This document shows, in pieces, positions 1 through 6,683 of a stretch of 64,000 nt of DNA. Position numbers and translations under genes: made by a program. Origin of the DNA: CAYFMP01 sp964344215 (GTDB lineage Bacteria > Pseudomonadota > Alphaproteobacteria > Rhodospirillales > Casp-alpha2); contig CAYFMP010000009.1 in assembly GCA_964344215.1 (NCBI GenBank), positions 20,136-84,135 on the forward strand, given 5' to 3'. The notes beneath the pieces are model-generated. The model saw nothing but the letters and a program-made list of their open reading frames with translations. It was not told where the DNA came from and made no database searches. Positions within the stretch are counted from its first letter, which is position 1. Each line of letters opens with the position of its first letter.

Positions 1-419
1 ATGCCGACCGTGAACTTGAAATTGCCGTCGTTGCCGCGCGCTCCGGCCTTGGCAAGGCCAAGGCGGCGCCGATCGTCGATTTGGTGCGCGAGTTTCGCGA
101 CACCGGCGAGTACGACCAGACGCCGACGCTCCGAACCAGCGTCATGATTTGCCGGGTGGCGGCGCAGGAAAAAATCAAACCGAGCATCGAAGACCCCTAT
201 TTCGTCCAGGTCTGCCTCGACGTGCTCGGCTCCAAGTCGATGTTCGCCGGCAGGTTGGATGGTGAACGCTCGCAGCAGCAGAAAATGTTGTTGAGCCTGA
301 TCGAGCATCATTGTCCGGCCGCTGTCCGGCCAACGCAAGCAACGCCGAGACCGGCCAAGCGCGCCGAGATCGGGGACCGCGGCAACGTGGCCGACTTGGC
401 AACCGGAGAACAATCATGA
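1..419 (+). CDS. gvpN: GvpN, gas vesicle AAA ATPase (C-terminal part only)
   Basis: The last 139 residues of GvpN are readable in frame from base 3; the P-loop half lies to the left of the window. GvpN is a MoxR-type AAA ATPase encoded beside gvpA in gas vesicle clusters and helps vesicles reach full size. The visible part contains the family's C-terminal helical segment, with 'IVDLVREFR' followed by 'PTLRTSVMICRVA'. About 35 Pro/Ala-rich residues follow it. The TGA stop overlaps the ATG of the next gene (ATGA), so the two are probably translationally coupled. The identification rests on this C-terminal pattern plus the unmistakable gvp neighbourhood. Confidence 0.85.
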   Translation, partial: ADRELEIAVVAARSGLGKAKAAPIVDLVREFRDTGEYDQTPTLRTSVMICRVAAQEKIKPSIEDPYFVQVCLDVLGSKSMFAGRLDGERSQQQKMLLSLIEHHCPAAVRPTQATPRPAKRAEIGDRGNVADLATGEQS

Positions 420-784
420 GCGCCAACAAGAGGAACCGTGTCAAGGGGCTGCGTGAAGTCGCCACCCTGCAGACGCTGGTGCACGCCGACGAACCTCGCA
501 ATCGCCATCACCTGGTAACCCGGTTTGCCCGGTTGGAGAACGAGTACGCGCGGTTGGAGCGCGAACTCGAGATGTGGACCACCCGCAGGCAAGCAACCGA
601 GGACCAGTACAACAAGATCAAGGCAATGCTAGGAAATGTCAGATCGGCGTTGCTGGAGAGCGGGCATCGGCAACAAGCTACCGGGCACACGGCGACAACC
701 GGCAAGCGTCACCGTCCCCGCGCCTCGACCGAGGTTGCCGGGTCGACGGCGGCGCCGAACCGCACGATGTCTCTGGAGTACTAA
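416..784 (+). CDS. Small coiled-coil protein of the gas vesicle cluster
   Basis: This encodes 122 residues and I do not recognise the family with certainty. Residues about 30-75 are a charged, heptad-like stretch ('RLENEYARLERELEMW') that should form a coiled coil. The last 40 residues are basic and low in complexity. The start at 416 is chosen because it overlaps the gvpN stop; a longer reading from 311 would run inside gvpN. It occupies the slot taken by accessory genes such as gvpV directly after gvpN in proteobacterial clusters, but that is position only. A structural or assembly helper role is inferred from context. Confidence 0.6.
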   Translation: MSANKRNRVKGLREVATLQTLVHADEPRNRHHLVTRFARLENEYARLERELEMWTTRRQATEDQYNKIKAMLGNVRSALLESGHRQQATGHTATTGKRHRPRASTEVAGSTAAPNRTMSLEY

Positions 785-837
785 CAAGCGCGCCGCGATG
801 AGGTTCCGATCGTCGCCAAAGCATTCTAAAGGATTGG

Positions 838-1401
838 ATGGAGACCATGGGCAAGAAACGAAATACCACGAATTCGAAGGATAGCAAGAAGACCTCAGGC
901 GGCATCGAGGGCGGCGTCGAGCTCGACTTCGGCGGGCTGTTCCGTGGCTTGGGCGATGTCGTCGACCTGGTCGGCAAGCTGGCCGAGGCGGGCGAGCAGC
1001 AGGTCGAGCGCCACGGCGAGTTCCGGGTCAAGGGCCTCGGCGACCAGGCGCGCGGCGTCTACGGCTTCAGCATTCGCAGCGGTATTGGCGACGCCGAGCC
1101 ACGTGTCGAACCGTTCGGCAACGTTCATGCCGACCAGGAAGGGCTGGTCGTTGACGATGTCCGCGAACCCTTGGTCGACCTGTTCGACGAGGGGAAGAAA
1201 ATCGTCGTCACGGCCGAGCTTCCGGGCGTGCAAGAGAAGGAAATCGCGCTCCGTTTCGAGGGCGACGTGGTGACCATCGAAACCCTTGGTGAGCGCCGCT
1301 ATGCCAAGGAGGTGCTGTTGCCGGCGCCGGTCGCTCCCGAGACCCAGCGACTGTCCTACAACAATGGCGTCCTCGAAATCCGGATCGACAAACAGAGTTG
1401 A
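838..1401 (+). CDS. gvpH: GvpH, Hsp20-family gas vesicle protein
   Basis: This encodes 187 residues. The C-terminal 85 residues form an alpha-crystallin/Hsp20 domain: 'KKIVVTAELPGVQEKEI' gives the strand with the ELPGV signature, and 'NNGVLEIRI' is the closing motif. The N-terminal 100 residues are Gly-rich and contain 'LFRGLGDVVDLVGKLAE', typical of GvpH rather than free small heat-shock proteins. GvpH is thought to keep vesicle subunits soluble. The start could be 838 or 847 (both ATG); the purine tracts ahead of both sit closer than usual. Gene spacing to the neighbours is 53 and 73 bases, looser than in the rest of the cluster. Confidence 0.85.
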   Translation: METMGKKRNTTNSKDSKKTSGGIEGGVELDFGGLFRGLGDVVDLVGKLAEAGEQQVERHGEFRVKGLGDQARGVYGFSIRSGIGDAEPRVEPFGNVHADQEGLVVDDVREPLVDLFDEGKKIVVTAELPGVQEKEIALRFEGDVVTIETLGERRYAKEVLLPAPVAPETQRLSYNNGVLEIRIDKQS

Positions 1402-1474
1402 TCGCCAACGGTTGGGTGCAAGTCTGCCGGCCGGTGCGGCGCAAACAACCGGAGCCGGGTAAGGAGAGGAAGAA

Positions 1475-2257
1475 ATGGAAACGACCGAAGGTGAAGGCGG
1501 CAAATACCTCTACGCCATTATCGCTTGCCCGGAGCCCCGCGAGTTCAAAGTGCGCGGGATCGGCGAGCGGGGAGATTTTGTCTACACCATCAACTACAAG
1601 CGGCTGGCCGCCGTGGTCAGCGACTCCCCAGTGATCGAATACGATTGCACCCGGCGCAACATGATGGCGCACACCCTGGTGCTGGAGGAGGTGATGGAGG
1701 GATTCGAGCTATTGCCGGTCCGCTTCGGGACCATCGCACCGGAGGCGGCGGCGGTGGGCGAGCGCTTATTGCCGCAACGCTATGACGAATTTTCCCACCT
1801 GCTTGGGCAGATGGCAGGCCGCGTCGAGCTTGGTCTGAAGGCGTTCTGGTATGAAGGCGCGGTGTTCGAGGAGATGGTGCGCGAGAACGCCGCGATCCGC
1901 AAGTTGCGCGATGAGCTCGAGGGCCGGTCGCCGGAAGAAACCTATTACGAGCGCATCCAGCTCGGCGAGGCGGTCGAAAGGGCCTTGGCCGACAAGCGCG
2001 CCCGCGACGAGGAAATGATCCTGTCGCGGATCCGGCCGCACGTGCACAAGACCCGGACCAACAAGATCATCAGCGAGCGCATGGTGTTGAATGCCGCGTT
2101 CCTCGTTGACGGCTCGGAAGAGCCGGCCGTCGACGCGGTGGTACAGCAATTGGATGAGGAGTTCAGTAACCAGCTGATGTTCAAATATGTCGGCCCGGTG
2201 GCGCCCTACAACTTCGTCAACATCGTCGTCGACTGGGAAGCGAAGGGGGCGGCATGA
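1475..2257 (+). CDS. GvpF/GvpL family gas vesicle protein, copy 1
   Basis: This encodes 260 residues, the usual length for GvpF/GvpL. The N-terminal ferredoxin-like half begins 'KYLYAIIACPEP' and contains 'LLPVRFGTIA', the most conserved stretch of the family. The C-terminal half ends with 'FKYVGPVAPYNFVNI', the matching conserved tail. GvpF/L proteins bind GvpA and are minor, essential assembly proteins. A strong purine-rich ribosome site (AAGGAGAGG) precedes the ATG. The stop overlaps the gvpG start (ATGA). This is the first of four paralogues in this cluster. Assignment to F rather than L cannot be made by eye. Confidence 0.93.
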   Translation: METTEGEGGKYLYAIIACPEPREFKVRGIGERGDFVYTINYKRLAAVVSDSPVIEYDCTRRNMMAHTLVLEEVMEGFELLPVRFGTIAPEAAAVGERLLPQRYDEFSHLLGQMAGRVELGLKAFWYEGAVFEEMVRENAAIRKLRDELEGRSPEETYYERIQLGEAVERALADKRARDEEMILSRIRPHVHKTRTNKIISERMVLNAAFLVDGSEEPAVDAVVQQLDEEFSNQLMFKYVGPVAPYNFVNIVVDWEAKGAA

Positions 2258-2694
2258 GCATCCTCGGGCACATCCTCACCGCACCGGTCGCCGGTCCGAT
2301 CAGGGGCGTGTTGTGGCTGGCGCGGGCGATCGACGATCAAGTCAAAGGGGAAATCCATGACGAGGACAAGATCCGCGCCGCGCTGACCGAATTGGAGATC
2401 AAACTCGATCTCGGTGAGATCGAGCTTAACGACTACGAGCTACAGGAGGAAGTGCTCCTCCGACGGTTAAAAGAAATTCGGGAGATGAAGAAAAATGGCG
2501 AAATCTGGCATAGCACCAAAATCACTACACGCCGCCGAGCCGAAGGAACGGGCGAGCGCGGCAACCGAAACCCCGCCGGCCGCAGCCCCCAAGGCCGAAT
2601 TGCCGAGTGCACGGGCAAAGCGGCGGCGGCCGGTCGACCTGATCGGGGAGGCCAAACGGCAATTGACGGAACTGACCGGCTTTCCGGTCGATAG
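2254..2694 (+). CDS. gvpG: GvpG with unusual 3' read-through into gvpO
   Basis: Residues 1-80 are a classic GvpG: 'TAPVAGPIRGVLWLARAI', then 'IRAALTELEIKLDLGEIEL' and 'LLRRLKEIREM'. Family members usually end near residue 80-90. Here the frame stays open to residue 146, the last 65 residues being low-complexity Arg/Gly-rich sequence read out of frame with gvpO. One extra A in the five-A run at 2491-2495 would instead end the protein at a TAG at 2511. So either the stop has been lost or there is a one-base error. GvpG is a small helical assembly protein that works with GvpF/L. Its start overlaps the previous stop by four bases. Confidence 0.85.
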   Translation: MSILGHILTAPVAGPIRGVLWLARAIDDQVKGEIHDEDKIRAALTELEIKLDLGEIELNDYELQEEVLLRRLKEIREMKKNGEIWHSTKITTRRRAEGTGERGNRNPAGRSPQGRIAECTGKAAAAGRPDRGGQTAIDGTDRLSGR

Positions 2695-2881
2695 CGCCGT
2701 CGGCTTCCACGAGACCGACGGCGGTTGGGAGCTTACTGTCGCCGTCGTCGAACTGGAGCGGATTCCGCCGGCGACGGACGTGCTGGCGGAATTTGTCGTC
2801 GGCCTGAACGAGACGGGCGACATTGTCGACTACCGCCGCGGCCGGCGTTATTACCGCGATGAGGTCGGAGAACCCGAATGA
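2495..2881 (+). CDS. gvpO: GvpO, gas vesicle protein
   Basis: This encodes 128 residues. After a low-complexity Ala/Lys/Pro-rich N-terminus of about 50 residues, the GvpO domain is clear: 'QLTELTGFPVDSAVGFHETD', then 'GWELTVAVVELERIP' and 'VDYRRGRRYYRDE'. The start at 2495 is supported by a GGAG ribosome site about ten bases upstream. GvpO is required for vesicle formation and may act on gvp expression. The first 200 bases overlap the open gvpG frame in a different phase. Its stop overlaps the next start (ATGA). Confidence 0.88.
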   Translation: MAKSGIAPKSLHAAEPKERASAATETPPAAAPKAELPSARAKRRRPVDLIGEAKRQLTELTGFPVDSAVGFHETDGGWELTVAVVELERIPPATDVLAEFVVGLNETGDIVDYRRGRRYYRDEVGEPE

Positions 2882-3159
2882 GCCCGATGACCCCGCAGGG
2901 ACACGGCATCGACTGTCCGATCGATCTGTTCCCGTCGGTCGAGCGCAAGATCGAGGACCTTACCACGGCGATCAACCGGGCGTCGACGGCGGCCGAGAAG
3001 GCGGGCCCGGCGAGCGAACTGCGCGCCCAGGTGTCGACGTTGCTCGACTGCGAGGCCTATGACGAGGACAACATGAACTGCCGCCTGTGTCGCGAGTTCT
3101 CAGAGCTCCGCGACAAAACGGCGGCCTTGGTCGAGCAGGCGACGAGGCTGGCCCGGTAA
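2878..3159 (+). CDS. Small Cys-containing protein in gas vesicle cluster
   Basis: This encodes 93 residues and I do not recognise it as a named Gvp. The N-terminal half is helical and Ala/Glu-rich ('VERKIEDLTTAINRASTAA'). The C-terminal half holds three cysteines, one near residue 58 and a pair spaced C-x2-C ('NCRLCREFSELRDKTAAL'), followed by a helix. The cysteines could bind a metal or form a disulfide, but no known site is matched. It overlaps the gvpO stop by four bases and lies 32 bases before gvpJ, so it is co-expressed with the cluster. Its function is unknown. Confidence 0.65.
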   Translation: MSPMTPQGHGIDCPIDLFPSVERKIEDLTTAINRASTAAEKAGPASELRAQVSTLLDCEAYDEDNMNCRLCREFSELRDKTAALVEQATRLAR

Positions 3160-3191
3160 CCGTGGCTTAGACCGCTGACGGGAGAAGAGCG

Positions 3192-3509
3192 ATGAACGAT
3201 GGACGGATGCAACACCCGATAGAAACCGTCGGCCTCGCGGACGTTCTCGACCGGGTGCTCGACAAGGGCGTGGTCATCGCCGGCGACGTGGCGGTGTCGC
3301 TGGTCGGGGTCGAACTGCTCAATATCCGCCTGCGCATGCTCATCGCCTCGGTCGAAAAGGCCATGGAGATGGGCATCAACTGGTGGGAAAACGACCCCTA
3401 TCTGTCGGTGGGGGCGCGCCAATCGGAAGCGCAGGGCGCACTCCTCATGGAGCGGGTCGAGCGGCTGGAGGGCCTCTTGGCACAGACCGCGGGACAGGAG
3501 AAAGAATGA
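3192..3509 (+). CDS. gvpJ: GvpJ, minor gas vesicle structural protein
   Basis: This encodes 105 residues of the GvpA/J/M fold: 'LADVLDRVLDKGVVIAGDV' then 'VSLVGVELLNIRLRMLIASV'. The sequence 'GINWWENDPYLS' after the core is the hallmark of GvpJ rather than GvpA or GvpS. A C-terminal amphipathic helix ('LLMERVERLEGLLAQ') follows. GvpJ shares the hydrophobic rib-forming core of GvpA and is thought to be incorporated at nucleation. A ribosome site (GGGAGAAGAG) precedes the ATG. The stop overlaps the next ATG. The main GvpA shell protein is not in the window and presumably lies upstream of gvpN. Confidence 0.92.
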   Translation: MNDGRMQHPIETVGLADVLDRVLDKGVVIAGDVAVSLVGVELLNIRLRMLIASVEKAMEMGINWWENDPYLSVGARQSEAQGALLMERVERLEGLLAQTAGQEKE

Positions 3510-4531
3510 TGCAGGCACCGATACGAACAGGCGGCGCGGCGCTTCATATCTACGCCATCGTGGTGCTCGAACAGGGGTCCGGTGTTGGCGCCGGGCCGAT
3601 GCCGGACGATTTGGAGCTAATCCAACGCGGCCCCTTCGCCGCGGTGGTGGGGCCTGAAACCGGGGAACCGCTGATGGGGCATGACCGCGTGCAACTGGCC
3701 CGTCGGTTGATGGTCCACCAACAGGTAATCGAACGCATGATGGCGGCCGGACCCGTCCTTCCCGTGAAGTTCGGCACGGTGGCGCCTGATCGCGAAAGCG
3801 TTGAGCAGTGTTTGCAGAACGGCGCCGAGGACTTCGCCGCCGCCTTGGAGCGCCTGCAGGGGAAAACCCAGTTCGAGGTCCTCGTGACCTGGAACCTCGA
3901 GGCCGTGTTCGCCGAGATTGCCGAGGCCCCCGAGGTGGCGCGGGCGAAGGCGGAATTGGCGGCGGTCGAAAATCCCGACGCCGAGGCCGCCGTGCGGCTC
4001 GGCAAGCTCGTCCAGAGGGCTCTCGAACGGCGCCGCAGCGAACTCGCCGAGCATCTTTCCAGGGTGTTGCGGGATGCGGCGCTCGACAGTATCGGCAATC
4101 CTCTGATGGACGATCACATGGTTTTGAACCTAGCGCTGCTGGTCGACACCAAAGGTGCCGATGCGCTCGATCGCAGCCTCGAGGCGCTCGACGCCGCCCA
4201 TGACGGCGAGCTGACGTTCCGCTGCATCGGGCCGTTGCCGCCGCATAGTTTTGCCACCGTCGAGGTTACCTTTCTTGATCACGGCGAGATCGCCCGAGCC
4301 TGTGAAAAGTTGGGATTTTCAACGGCTCAGGATGCCGAGACCGTGCGCACCGCCTTTCGGCGGCTTGCCAAACGGACGCACCCCGACCTCGATGCGGCTC
4401 ATGCCGATGGCCAAGGCATGATGGAGTTGCATGATGCCTACAAGACCCTCTCCGCCTATGCCGAAGCCGGAGGGCCGGTGGTTGTCTCGGTGTGCCGGCA
4501 GGAAGCGGCATTTGCCGGTGGACCGGTATAG
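3506..4531 (+). CDS. GvpF/GvpL family protein fused to a C-terminal J-domain, copy 2
   Basis: This encodes 341 residues. Residues 1-255 are GvpF/L: 'LHIYAIVVLEQGSG', then 'VLPVKFGTVAPDRE' and 'FRCIGPLPPHSFATVEV'. Residues about 260-325 resemble a DnaJ J-domain: a first helix 'IARACEKLGFS', helix II 'VRTAFRRLAKRT', the diagnostic HPD triplet at 292-294, and helix III 'MMELHDAYKTLSAYAE'. J-domains stimulate Hsp70 ATPase, so the fusion could bring DnaK to nascent vesicle subunits. The start at 3506 overlaps the gvpJ stop (ATGATG, so 3509 is also possible). The tail beyond residue 330 is short and unstructured. Confidence 0.88.
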   Translation: MMQAPIRTGGAALHIYAIVVLEQGSGVGAGPMPDDLELIQRGPFAAVVGPETGEPLMGHDRVQLARRLMVHQQVIERMMAAGPVLPVKFGTVAPDRESVEQCLQNGAEDFAAALERLQGKTQFEVLVTWNLEAVFAEIAEAPEVARAKAELAAVENPDAEAAVRLGKLVQRALERRRSELAEHLSRVLRDAALDSIGNPLMDDHMVLNLALLVDTKGADALDRSLEALDAAHDGELTFRCIGPLPPHSFATVEVTFLDHGEIARACEKLGFSTAQDAETVRTAFRRLAKRTHPDLDAAHADGQGMMELHDAYKTLSAYAEAGGPVVVSVCRQEAAFAGGPV

Positions 4532-4541
4532 GGAGTTCGTC

Positions 4542-5375
4542 ATGTCGATGTCGGCGCCGCCGACCTACGTGTATGGCATCGTTCGAACCGGTTCAAAGCC
4601 GCGTTTCGCCGAAGGGCCGGAGCGCGATGGCACGGCCGAGTTCGGACGGCCGCGGCTGTTGCCTTGCGGTGACCTCACGGCGATCGTCGGCGATCTCGTG
4701 ATGCCCGAAGGCGTGTCGCTCGATCAACTCCTGCGCGATGACCGACAGGCCCGGAAAATGGTTCTTGAGCATCACCGGGTACTTGAGGCGGTCGCCGGCG
4801 AGCACACGGTGCTGCCGCTCCGCTTTGGCGCCATGTTCACCGATGACGACCGGGTATCCGGGGCGTTGGAACGGAACCGCGACGAACTCCTCGCGGCCCT
4901 TGAGCGTATCCACGACGCGCTCGAATGGGGGTTCAAGATCTATCGTGACCGGCACCGGCTGGCCGCCGGGCTGGCCAAGGAAATTCCGGCGATCGTCAAT
5001 CTCAAAAAGCAGATCGCCGCCACCACCGAGGGCAAGGCGTTCTTCCTGCGCCGGCGGCTCGAGCGTGTCATCGAGGAGGAGACCGACCAAGCGGTCGCGC
5101 GGTGCACAAACTATTCGATCGAGCGGTTGCGCGGTGTCGTGCGTGATTTTACGCCAAGCGGGATTCAGTCCGCCGAGGTGCACGGGCGCGAAGGCGCCAT
5201 GGTGTTCAACGGCGCCTATCTGGTAAGCCGCGGCGCGGAGCAGGTTTTTTTCGAACGCGTCGACGAGTTGCACGGCGCCTACGCGGGGTTCGGATTCGAC
5301 TACGAGACCAGTGGTCCCTGGCCGCCCTACAGCTTCGCCGATTGTCGACTGGAGAGTGACGACCATGCCGCTTGA
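4542..5375 (+). CDS. GvpF/GvpL family gas vesicle protein, copy 3
   Basis: This encodes 277 residues from the ATG at 4542; a second ATG lies two codons later. Family signatures are 'PTYVYGIVRTGSKP', 'HTVLPLRFGAMFTDDD', 'FNGAYLVSR' and the tail 'ETSGPWPPYSFADCRL'. The middle is a long charged helical stretch (residues about 130-205). It starts ten bases after the preceding gene and overlaps the gvpS start by 11 bases. It is probably another minor vesicle protein. Divergence from copies 1 and 2 is large, so the copies are old paralogues, not recent duplicates. Confidence 0.9.
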   Translation: MSMSAPPTYVYGIVRTGSKPRFAEGPERDGTAEFGRPRLLPCGDLTAIVGDLVMPEGVSLDQLLRDDRQARKMVLEHHRVLEAVAGEHTVLPLRFGAMFTDDDRVSGALERNRDELLAALERIHDALEWGFKIYRDRHRLAAGLAKEIPAIVNLKKQIAATTEGKAFFLRRRLERVIEEETDQAVARCTNYSIERLRGVVRDFTPSGIQSAEVHGREGAMVFNGAYLVSRGAEQVFFERVDELHGAYAGFGFDYETSGPWPPYSFADCRLESDDHAA

Positions 5376-5589
5376 AGCCGGGCGCGCGCAGGACTTGGCG
5401 ATCGCCGATCTATTGGATCGGGCCCTGAACAAGGGGGTGGTGATCTGGGGCGAGGCGACAATCTCGTTGGCCGGGGTCGATCTTATCTATGTCGGGCTCA
5501 AGGTCTTGGTCGCTTCGGTGGACGCCGCCGAGCGGATGCGTCCGGTCGATGCTGGCGCCAGGCAGGCACGGTTGAACGAGCGGGCGTGA
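5365..5589 (+). CDS. gvpS: GvpS, GvpA-family minor gas vesicle protein
   Basis: This encodes 74 residues. The GvpA-like core is complete: 'LAIADLLDRALNKGVVIWG' and 'ISLAGVDLIYVGLKVLVASV'. The 'AGVDLIYVGLKVL' variant and the absence of the WWENDPYLS tail match GvpS rather than GvpJ or GvpA. The start at 5365 overlaps the end of the previous gvpF/L. It sits between two gvpF/L genes and shortly before gvpK, the arrangement in which gvpS is usually found. It is likely a minor hydrophobic shell or nucleation component. Confidence 0.87.
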   Translation: MPLEAGRAQDLAIADLLDRALNKGVVIWGEATISLAGVDLIYVGLKVLVASVDAAERMRPVDAGARQARLNERA

Positions 5590-6290
5590 CAATGCTTTAC
5601 CTCTACGGCATCATCGACGCGACCGATCGTTGTGGTGCCGTTCCTGCCGGGCACGACGAAGCGACGGTAACGGTGTTTCCCGAAGGCGGGCTTGCCGCCG
5701 CCGTGAGCGAAGTCGGGCGCCCGGCGATCACGCCCTCGGCGGAAAACGTATGGCGCCACGAGAAGGTTCTCGGCGCACTCATGGAGCGGCACGCAGTATT
5801 GCCGATGCGCTTCGGCACGATCTGCGATGGCGATAAGCTCATCTCTCTTCTCCGGCGACGTCAACAGCCGTTGCTGGAGGACCTTTGCCGGGTTCGCGGC
5901 ACGGTCGAGATTGCGCTTCGGATATCGGCCAACCCCGTTGGAACGAGCGCGGTTTCATGCGAGACGCCGGTGGTCCGCGACGTCGACATGCCGGGCACCG
6001 CTTACCTGCGGGCGCGAAGGGACCTTCGGCAAGGCGTTGCAATCGCGGACGTGGAGGAGGTTCGCCACGGGCTCACGGGGCTATCGGTGGAGACGCTCTG
6101 GGAGGCGGCCGACGAACCGGCGCTGCCGCTCAAGGCATCGTTCTTGATTGCCAAATGCGGCCTCGGCGATTTCATAGCCGAGGCCAAGGCGCTGGCTGCG
6201 CGTTATCCGGATTTGGTCATCAGTTGTACCGGCCCGTGGGCGCCATATTCGTTTGTCGGCGAGAGCGTTGGTGCTGATGGGGAACCCTGA
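5586..6290 (+). CDS. GvpF/GvpL family gas vesicle protein, copy 4
   Basis: This encodes 234 residues from the GTG at 5586, which overlaps the gvpS stop; an ATG two codons later (5592) would give 232. Signatures are 'LYLYGIIDATDR', 'HAVLPMRFGTICDGDK', 'KASFLIAKCG' and 'CTGPWAPYSFVGE'. It is the shortest and most trimmed of the four copies, lacking part of the central helical region. Its stop overlaps the gvpK ATG (TGATG). Role by family: binding GvpA-type proteins during vesicle assembly. Confidence 0.9.
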   Translation: MTMLYLYGIIDATDRCGAVPAGHDEATVTVFPEGGLAAAVSEVGRPAITPSAENVWRHEKVLGALMERHAVLPMRFGTICDGDKLISLLRRRQQPLLEDLCRVRGTVEIALRISANPVGTSAVSCETPVVRDVDMPGTAYLRARRDLRQGVAIADVEEVRHGLTGLSVETLWEAADEPALPLKASFLIAKCGLGDFIAEAKALAARYPDLVISCTGPWAPYSFVGESVGADGEP

Positions 6291-6676
6291 TGGCGGTGAC
6301 GGGCATTGATGGCGGAGCAACGGAAAAGGTGCTGCTTGGCGACGAGGTCGGCATCGAACCAGACATCGGTTTCCGCCACGCGACCACGCTCCCACAAGAA
6401 CCGTCGCTGGCGACCGATGCCGAGAACGCGGCCGACGATCTGGTGAAACTTGTCCTGGCGCTGGTTGATACGGTGCGTCAACTGCTGGAGCGCCAAGCGA
6501 TCCGCCGCATGGAAAACGGGGTGTTGTCCGATGACGAAATCGAGCGGCTCGGTCTCACCTTGCTCAGGCTCGAGGAGCGCATGGCCGAACTGAAGGCGCA
6601 TTTCGCCATAGAGGAGGAAGATCTGGCGCTTCGTCTCGGAACGGTACAGGACCTGATCGACGTGCTCGAGGAGTAA
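6290..6676 (+). CDS. gvpK: GvpK, gas vesicle protein
   Basis: This encodes 128 residues. The conserved GvpK region starts near residue 45 ('ADDLVKLVLALVDTVRQLLE') and continues through 'RQAIRRMENGVLSDDEIERLG' to 'EDLALRLGTVQDLIDVLEE'. The first 40 residues are poorly conserved. GvpK is a mostly helical protein found in nearly all gas vesicle clusters and needed for proper assembly. It is the last canonical gvp gene here; the Cdc48-like gene follows after seven bases and is probably in the same transcript. Confidence 0.93.
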   Translation: MAVTGIDGGATEKVLLGDEVGIEPDIGFRHATTLPQEPSLATDAENAADDLVKLVLALVDTVRQLLERQAIRRMENGVLSDDEIERLGLTLLRLEERMAELKAHFAIEEEDLALRLGTVQDLIDVLEE

Positions 6677-6683
6677 TGCTGAG

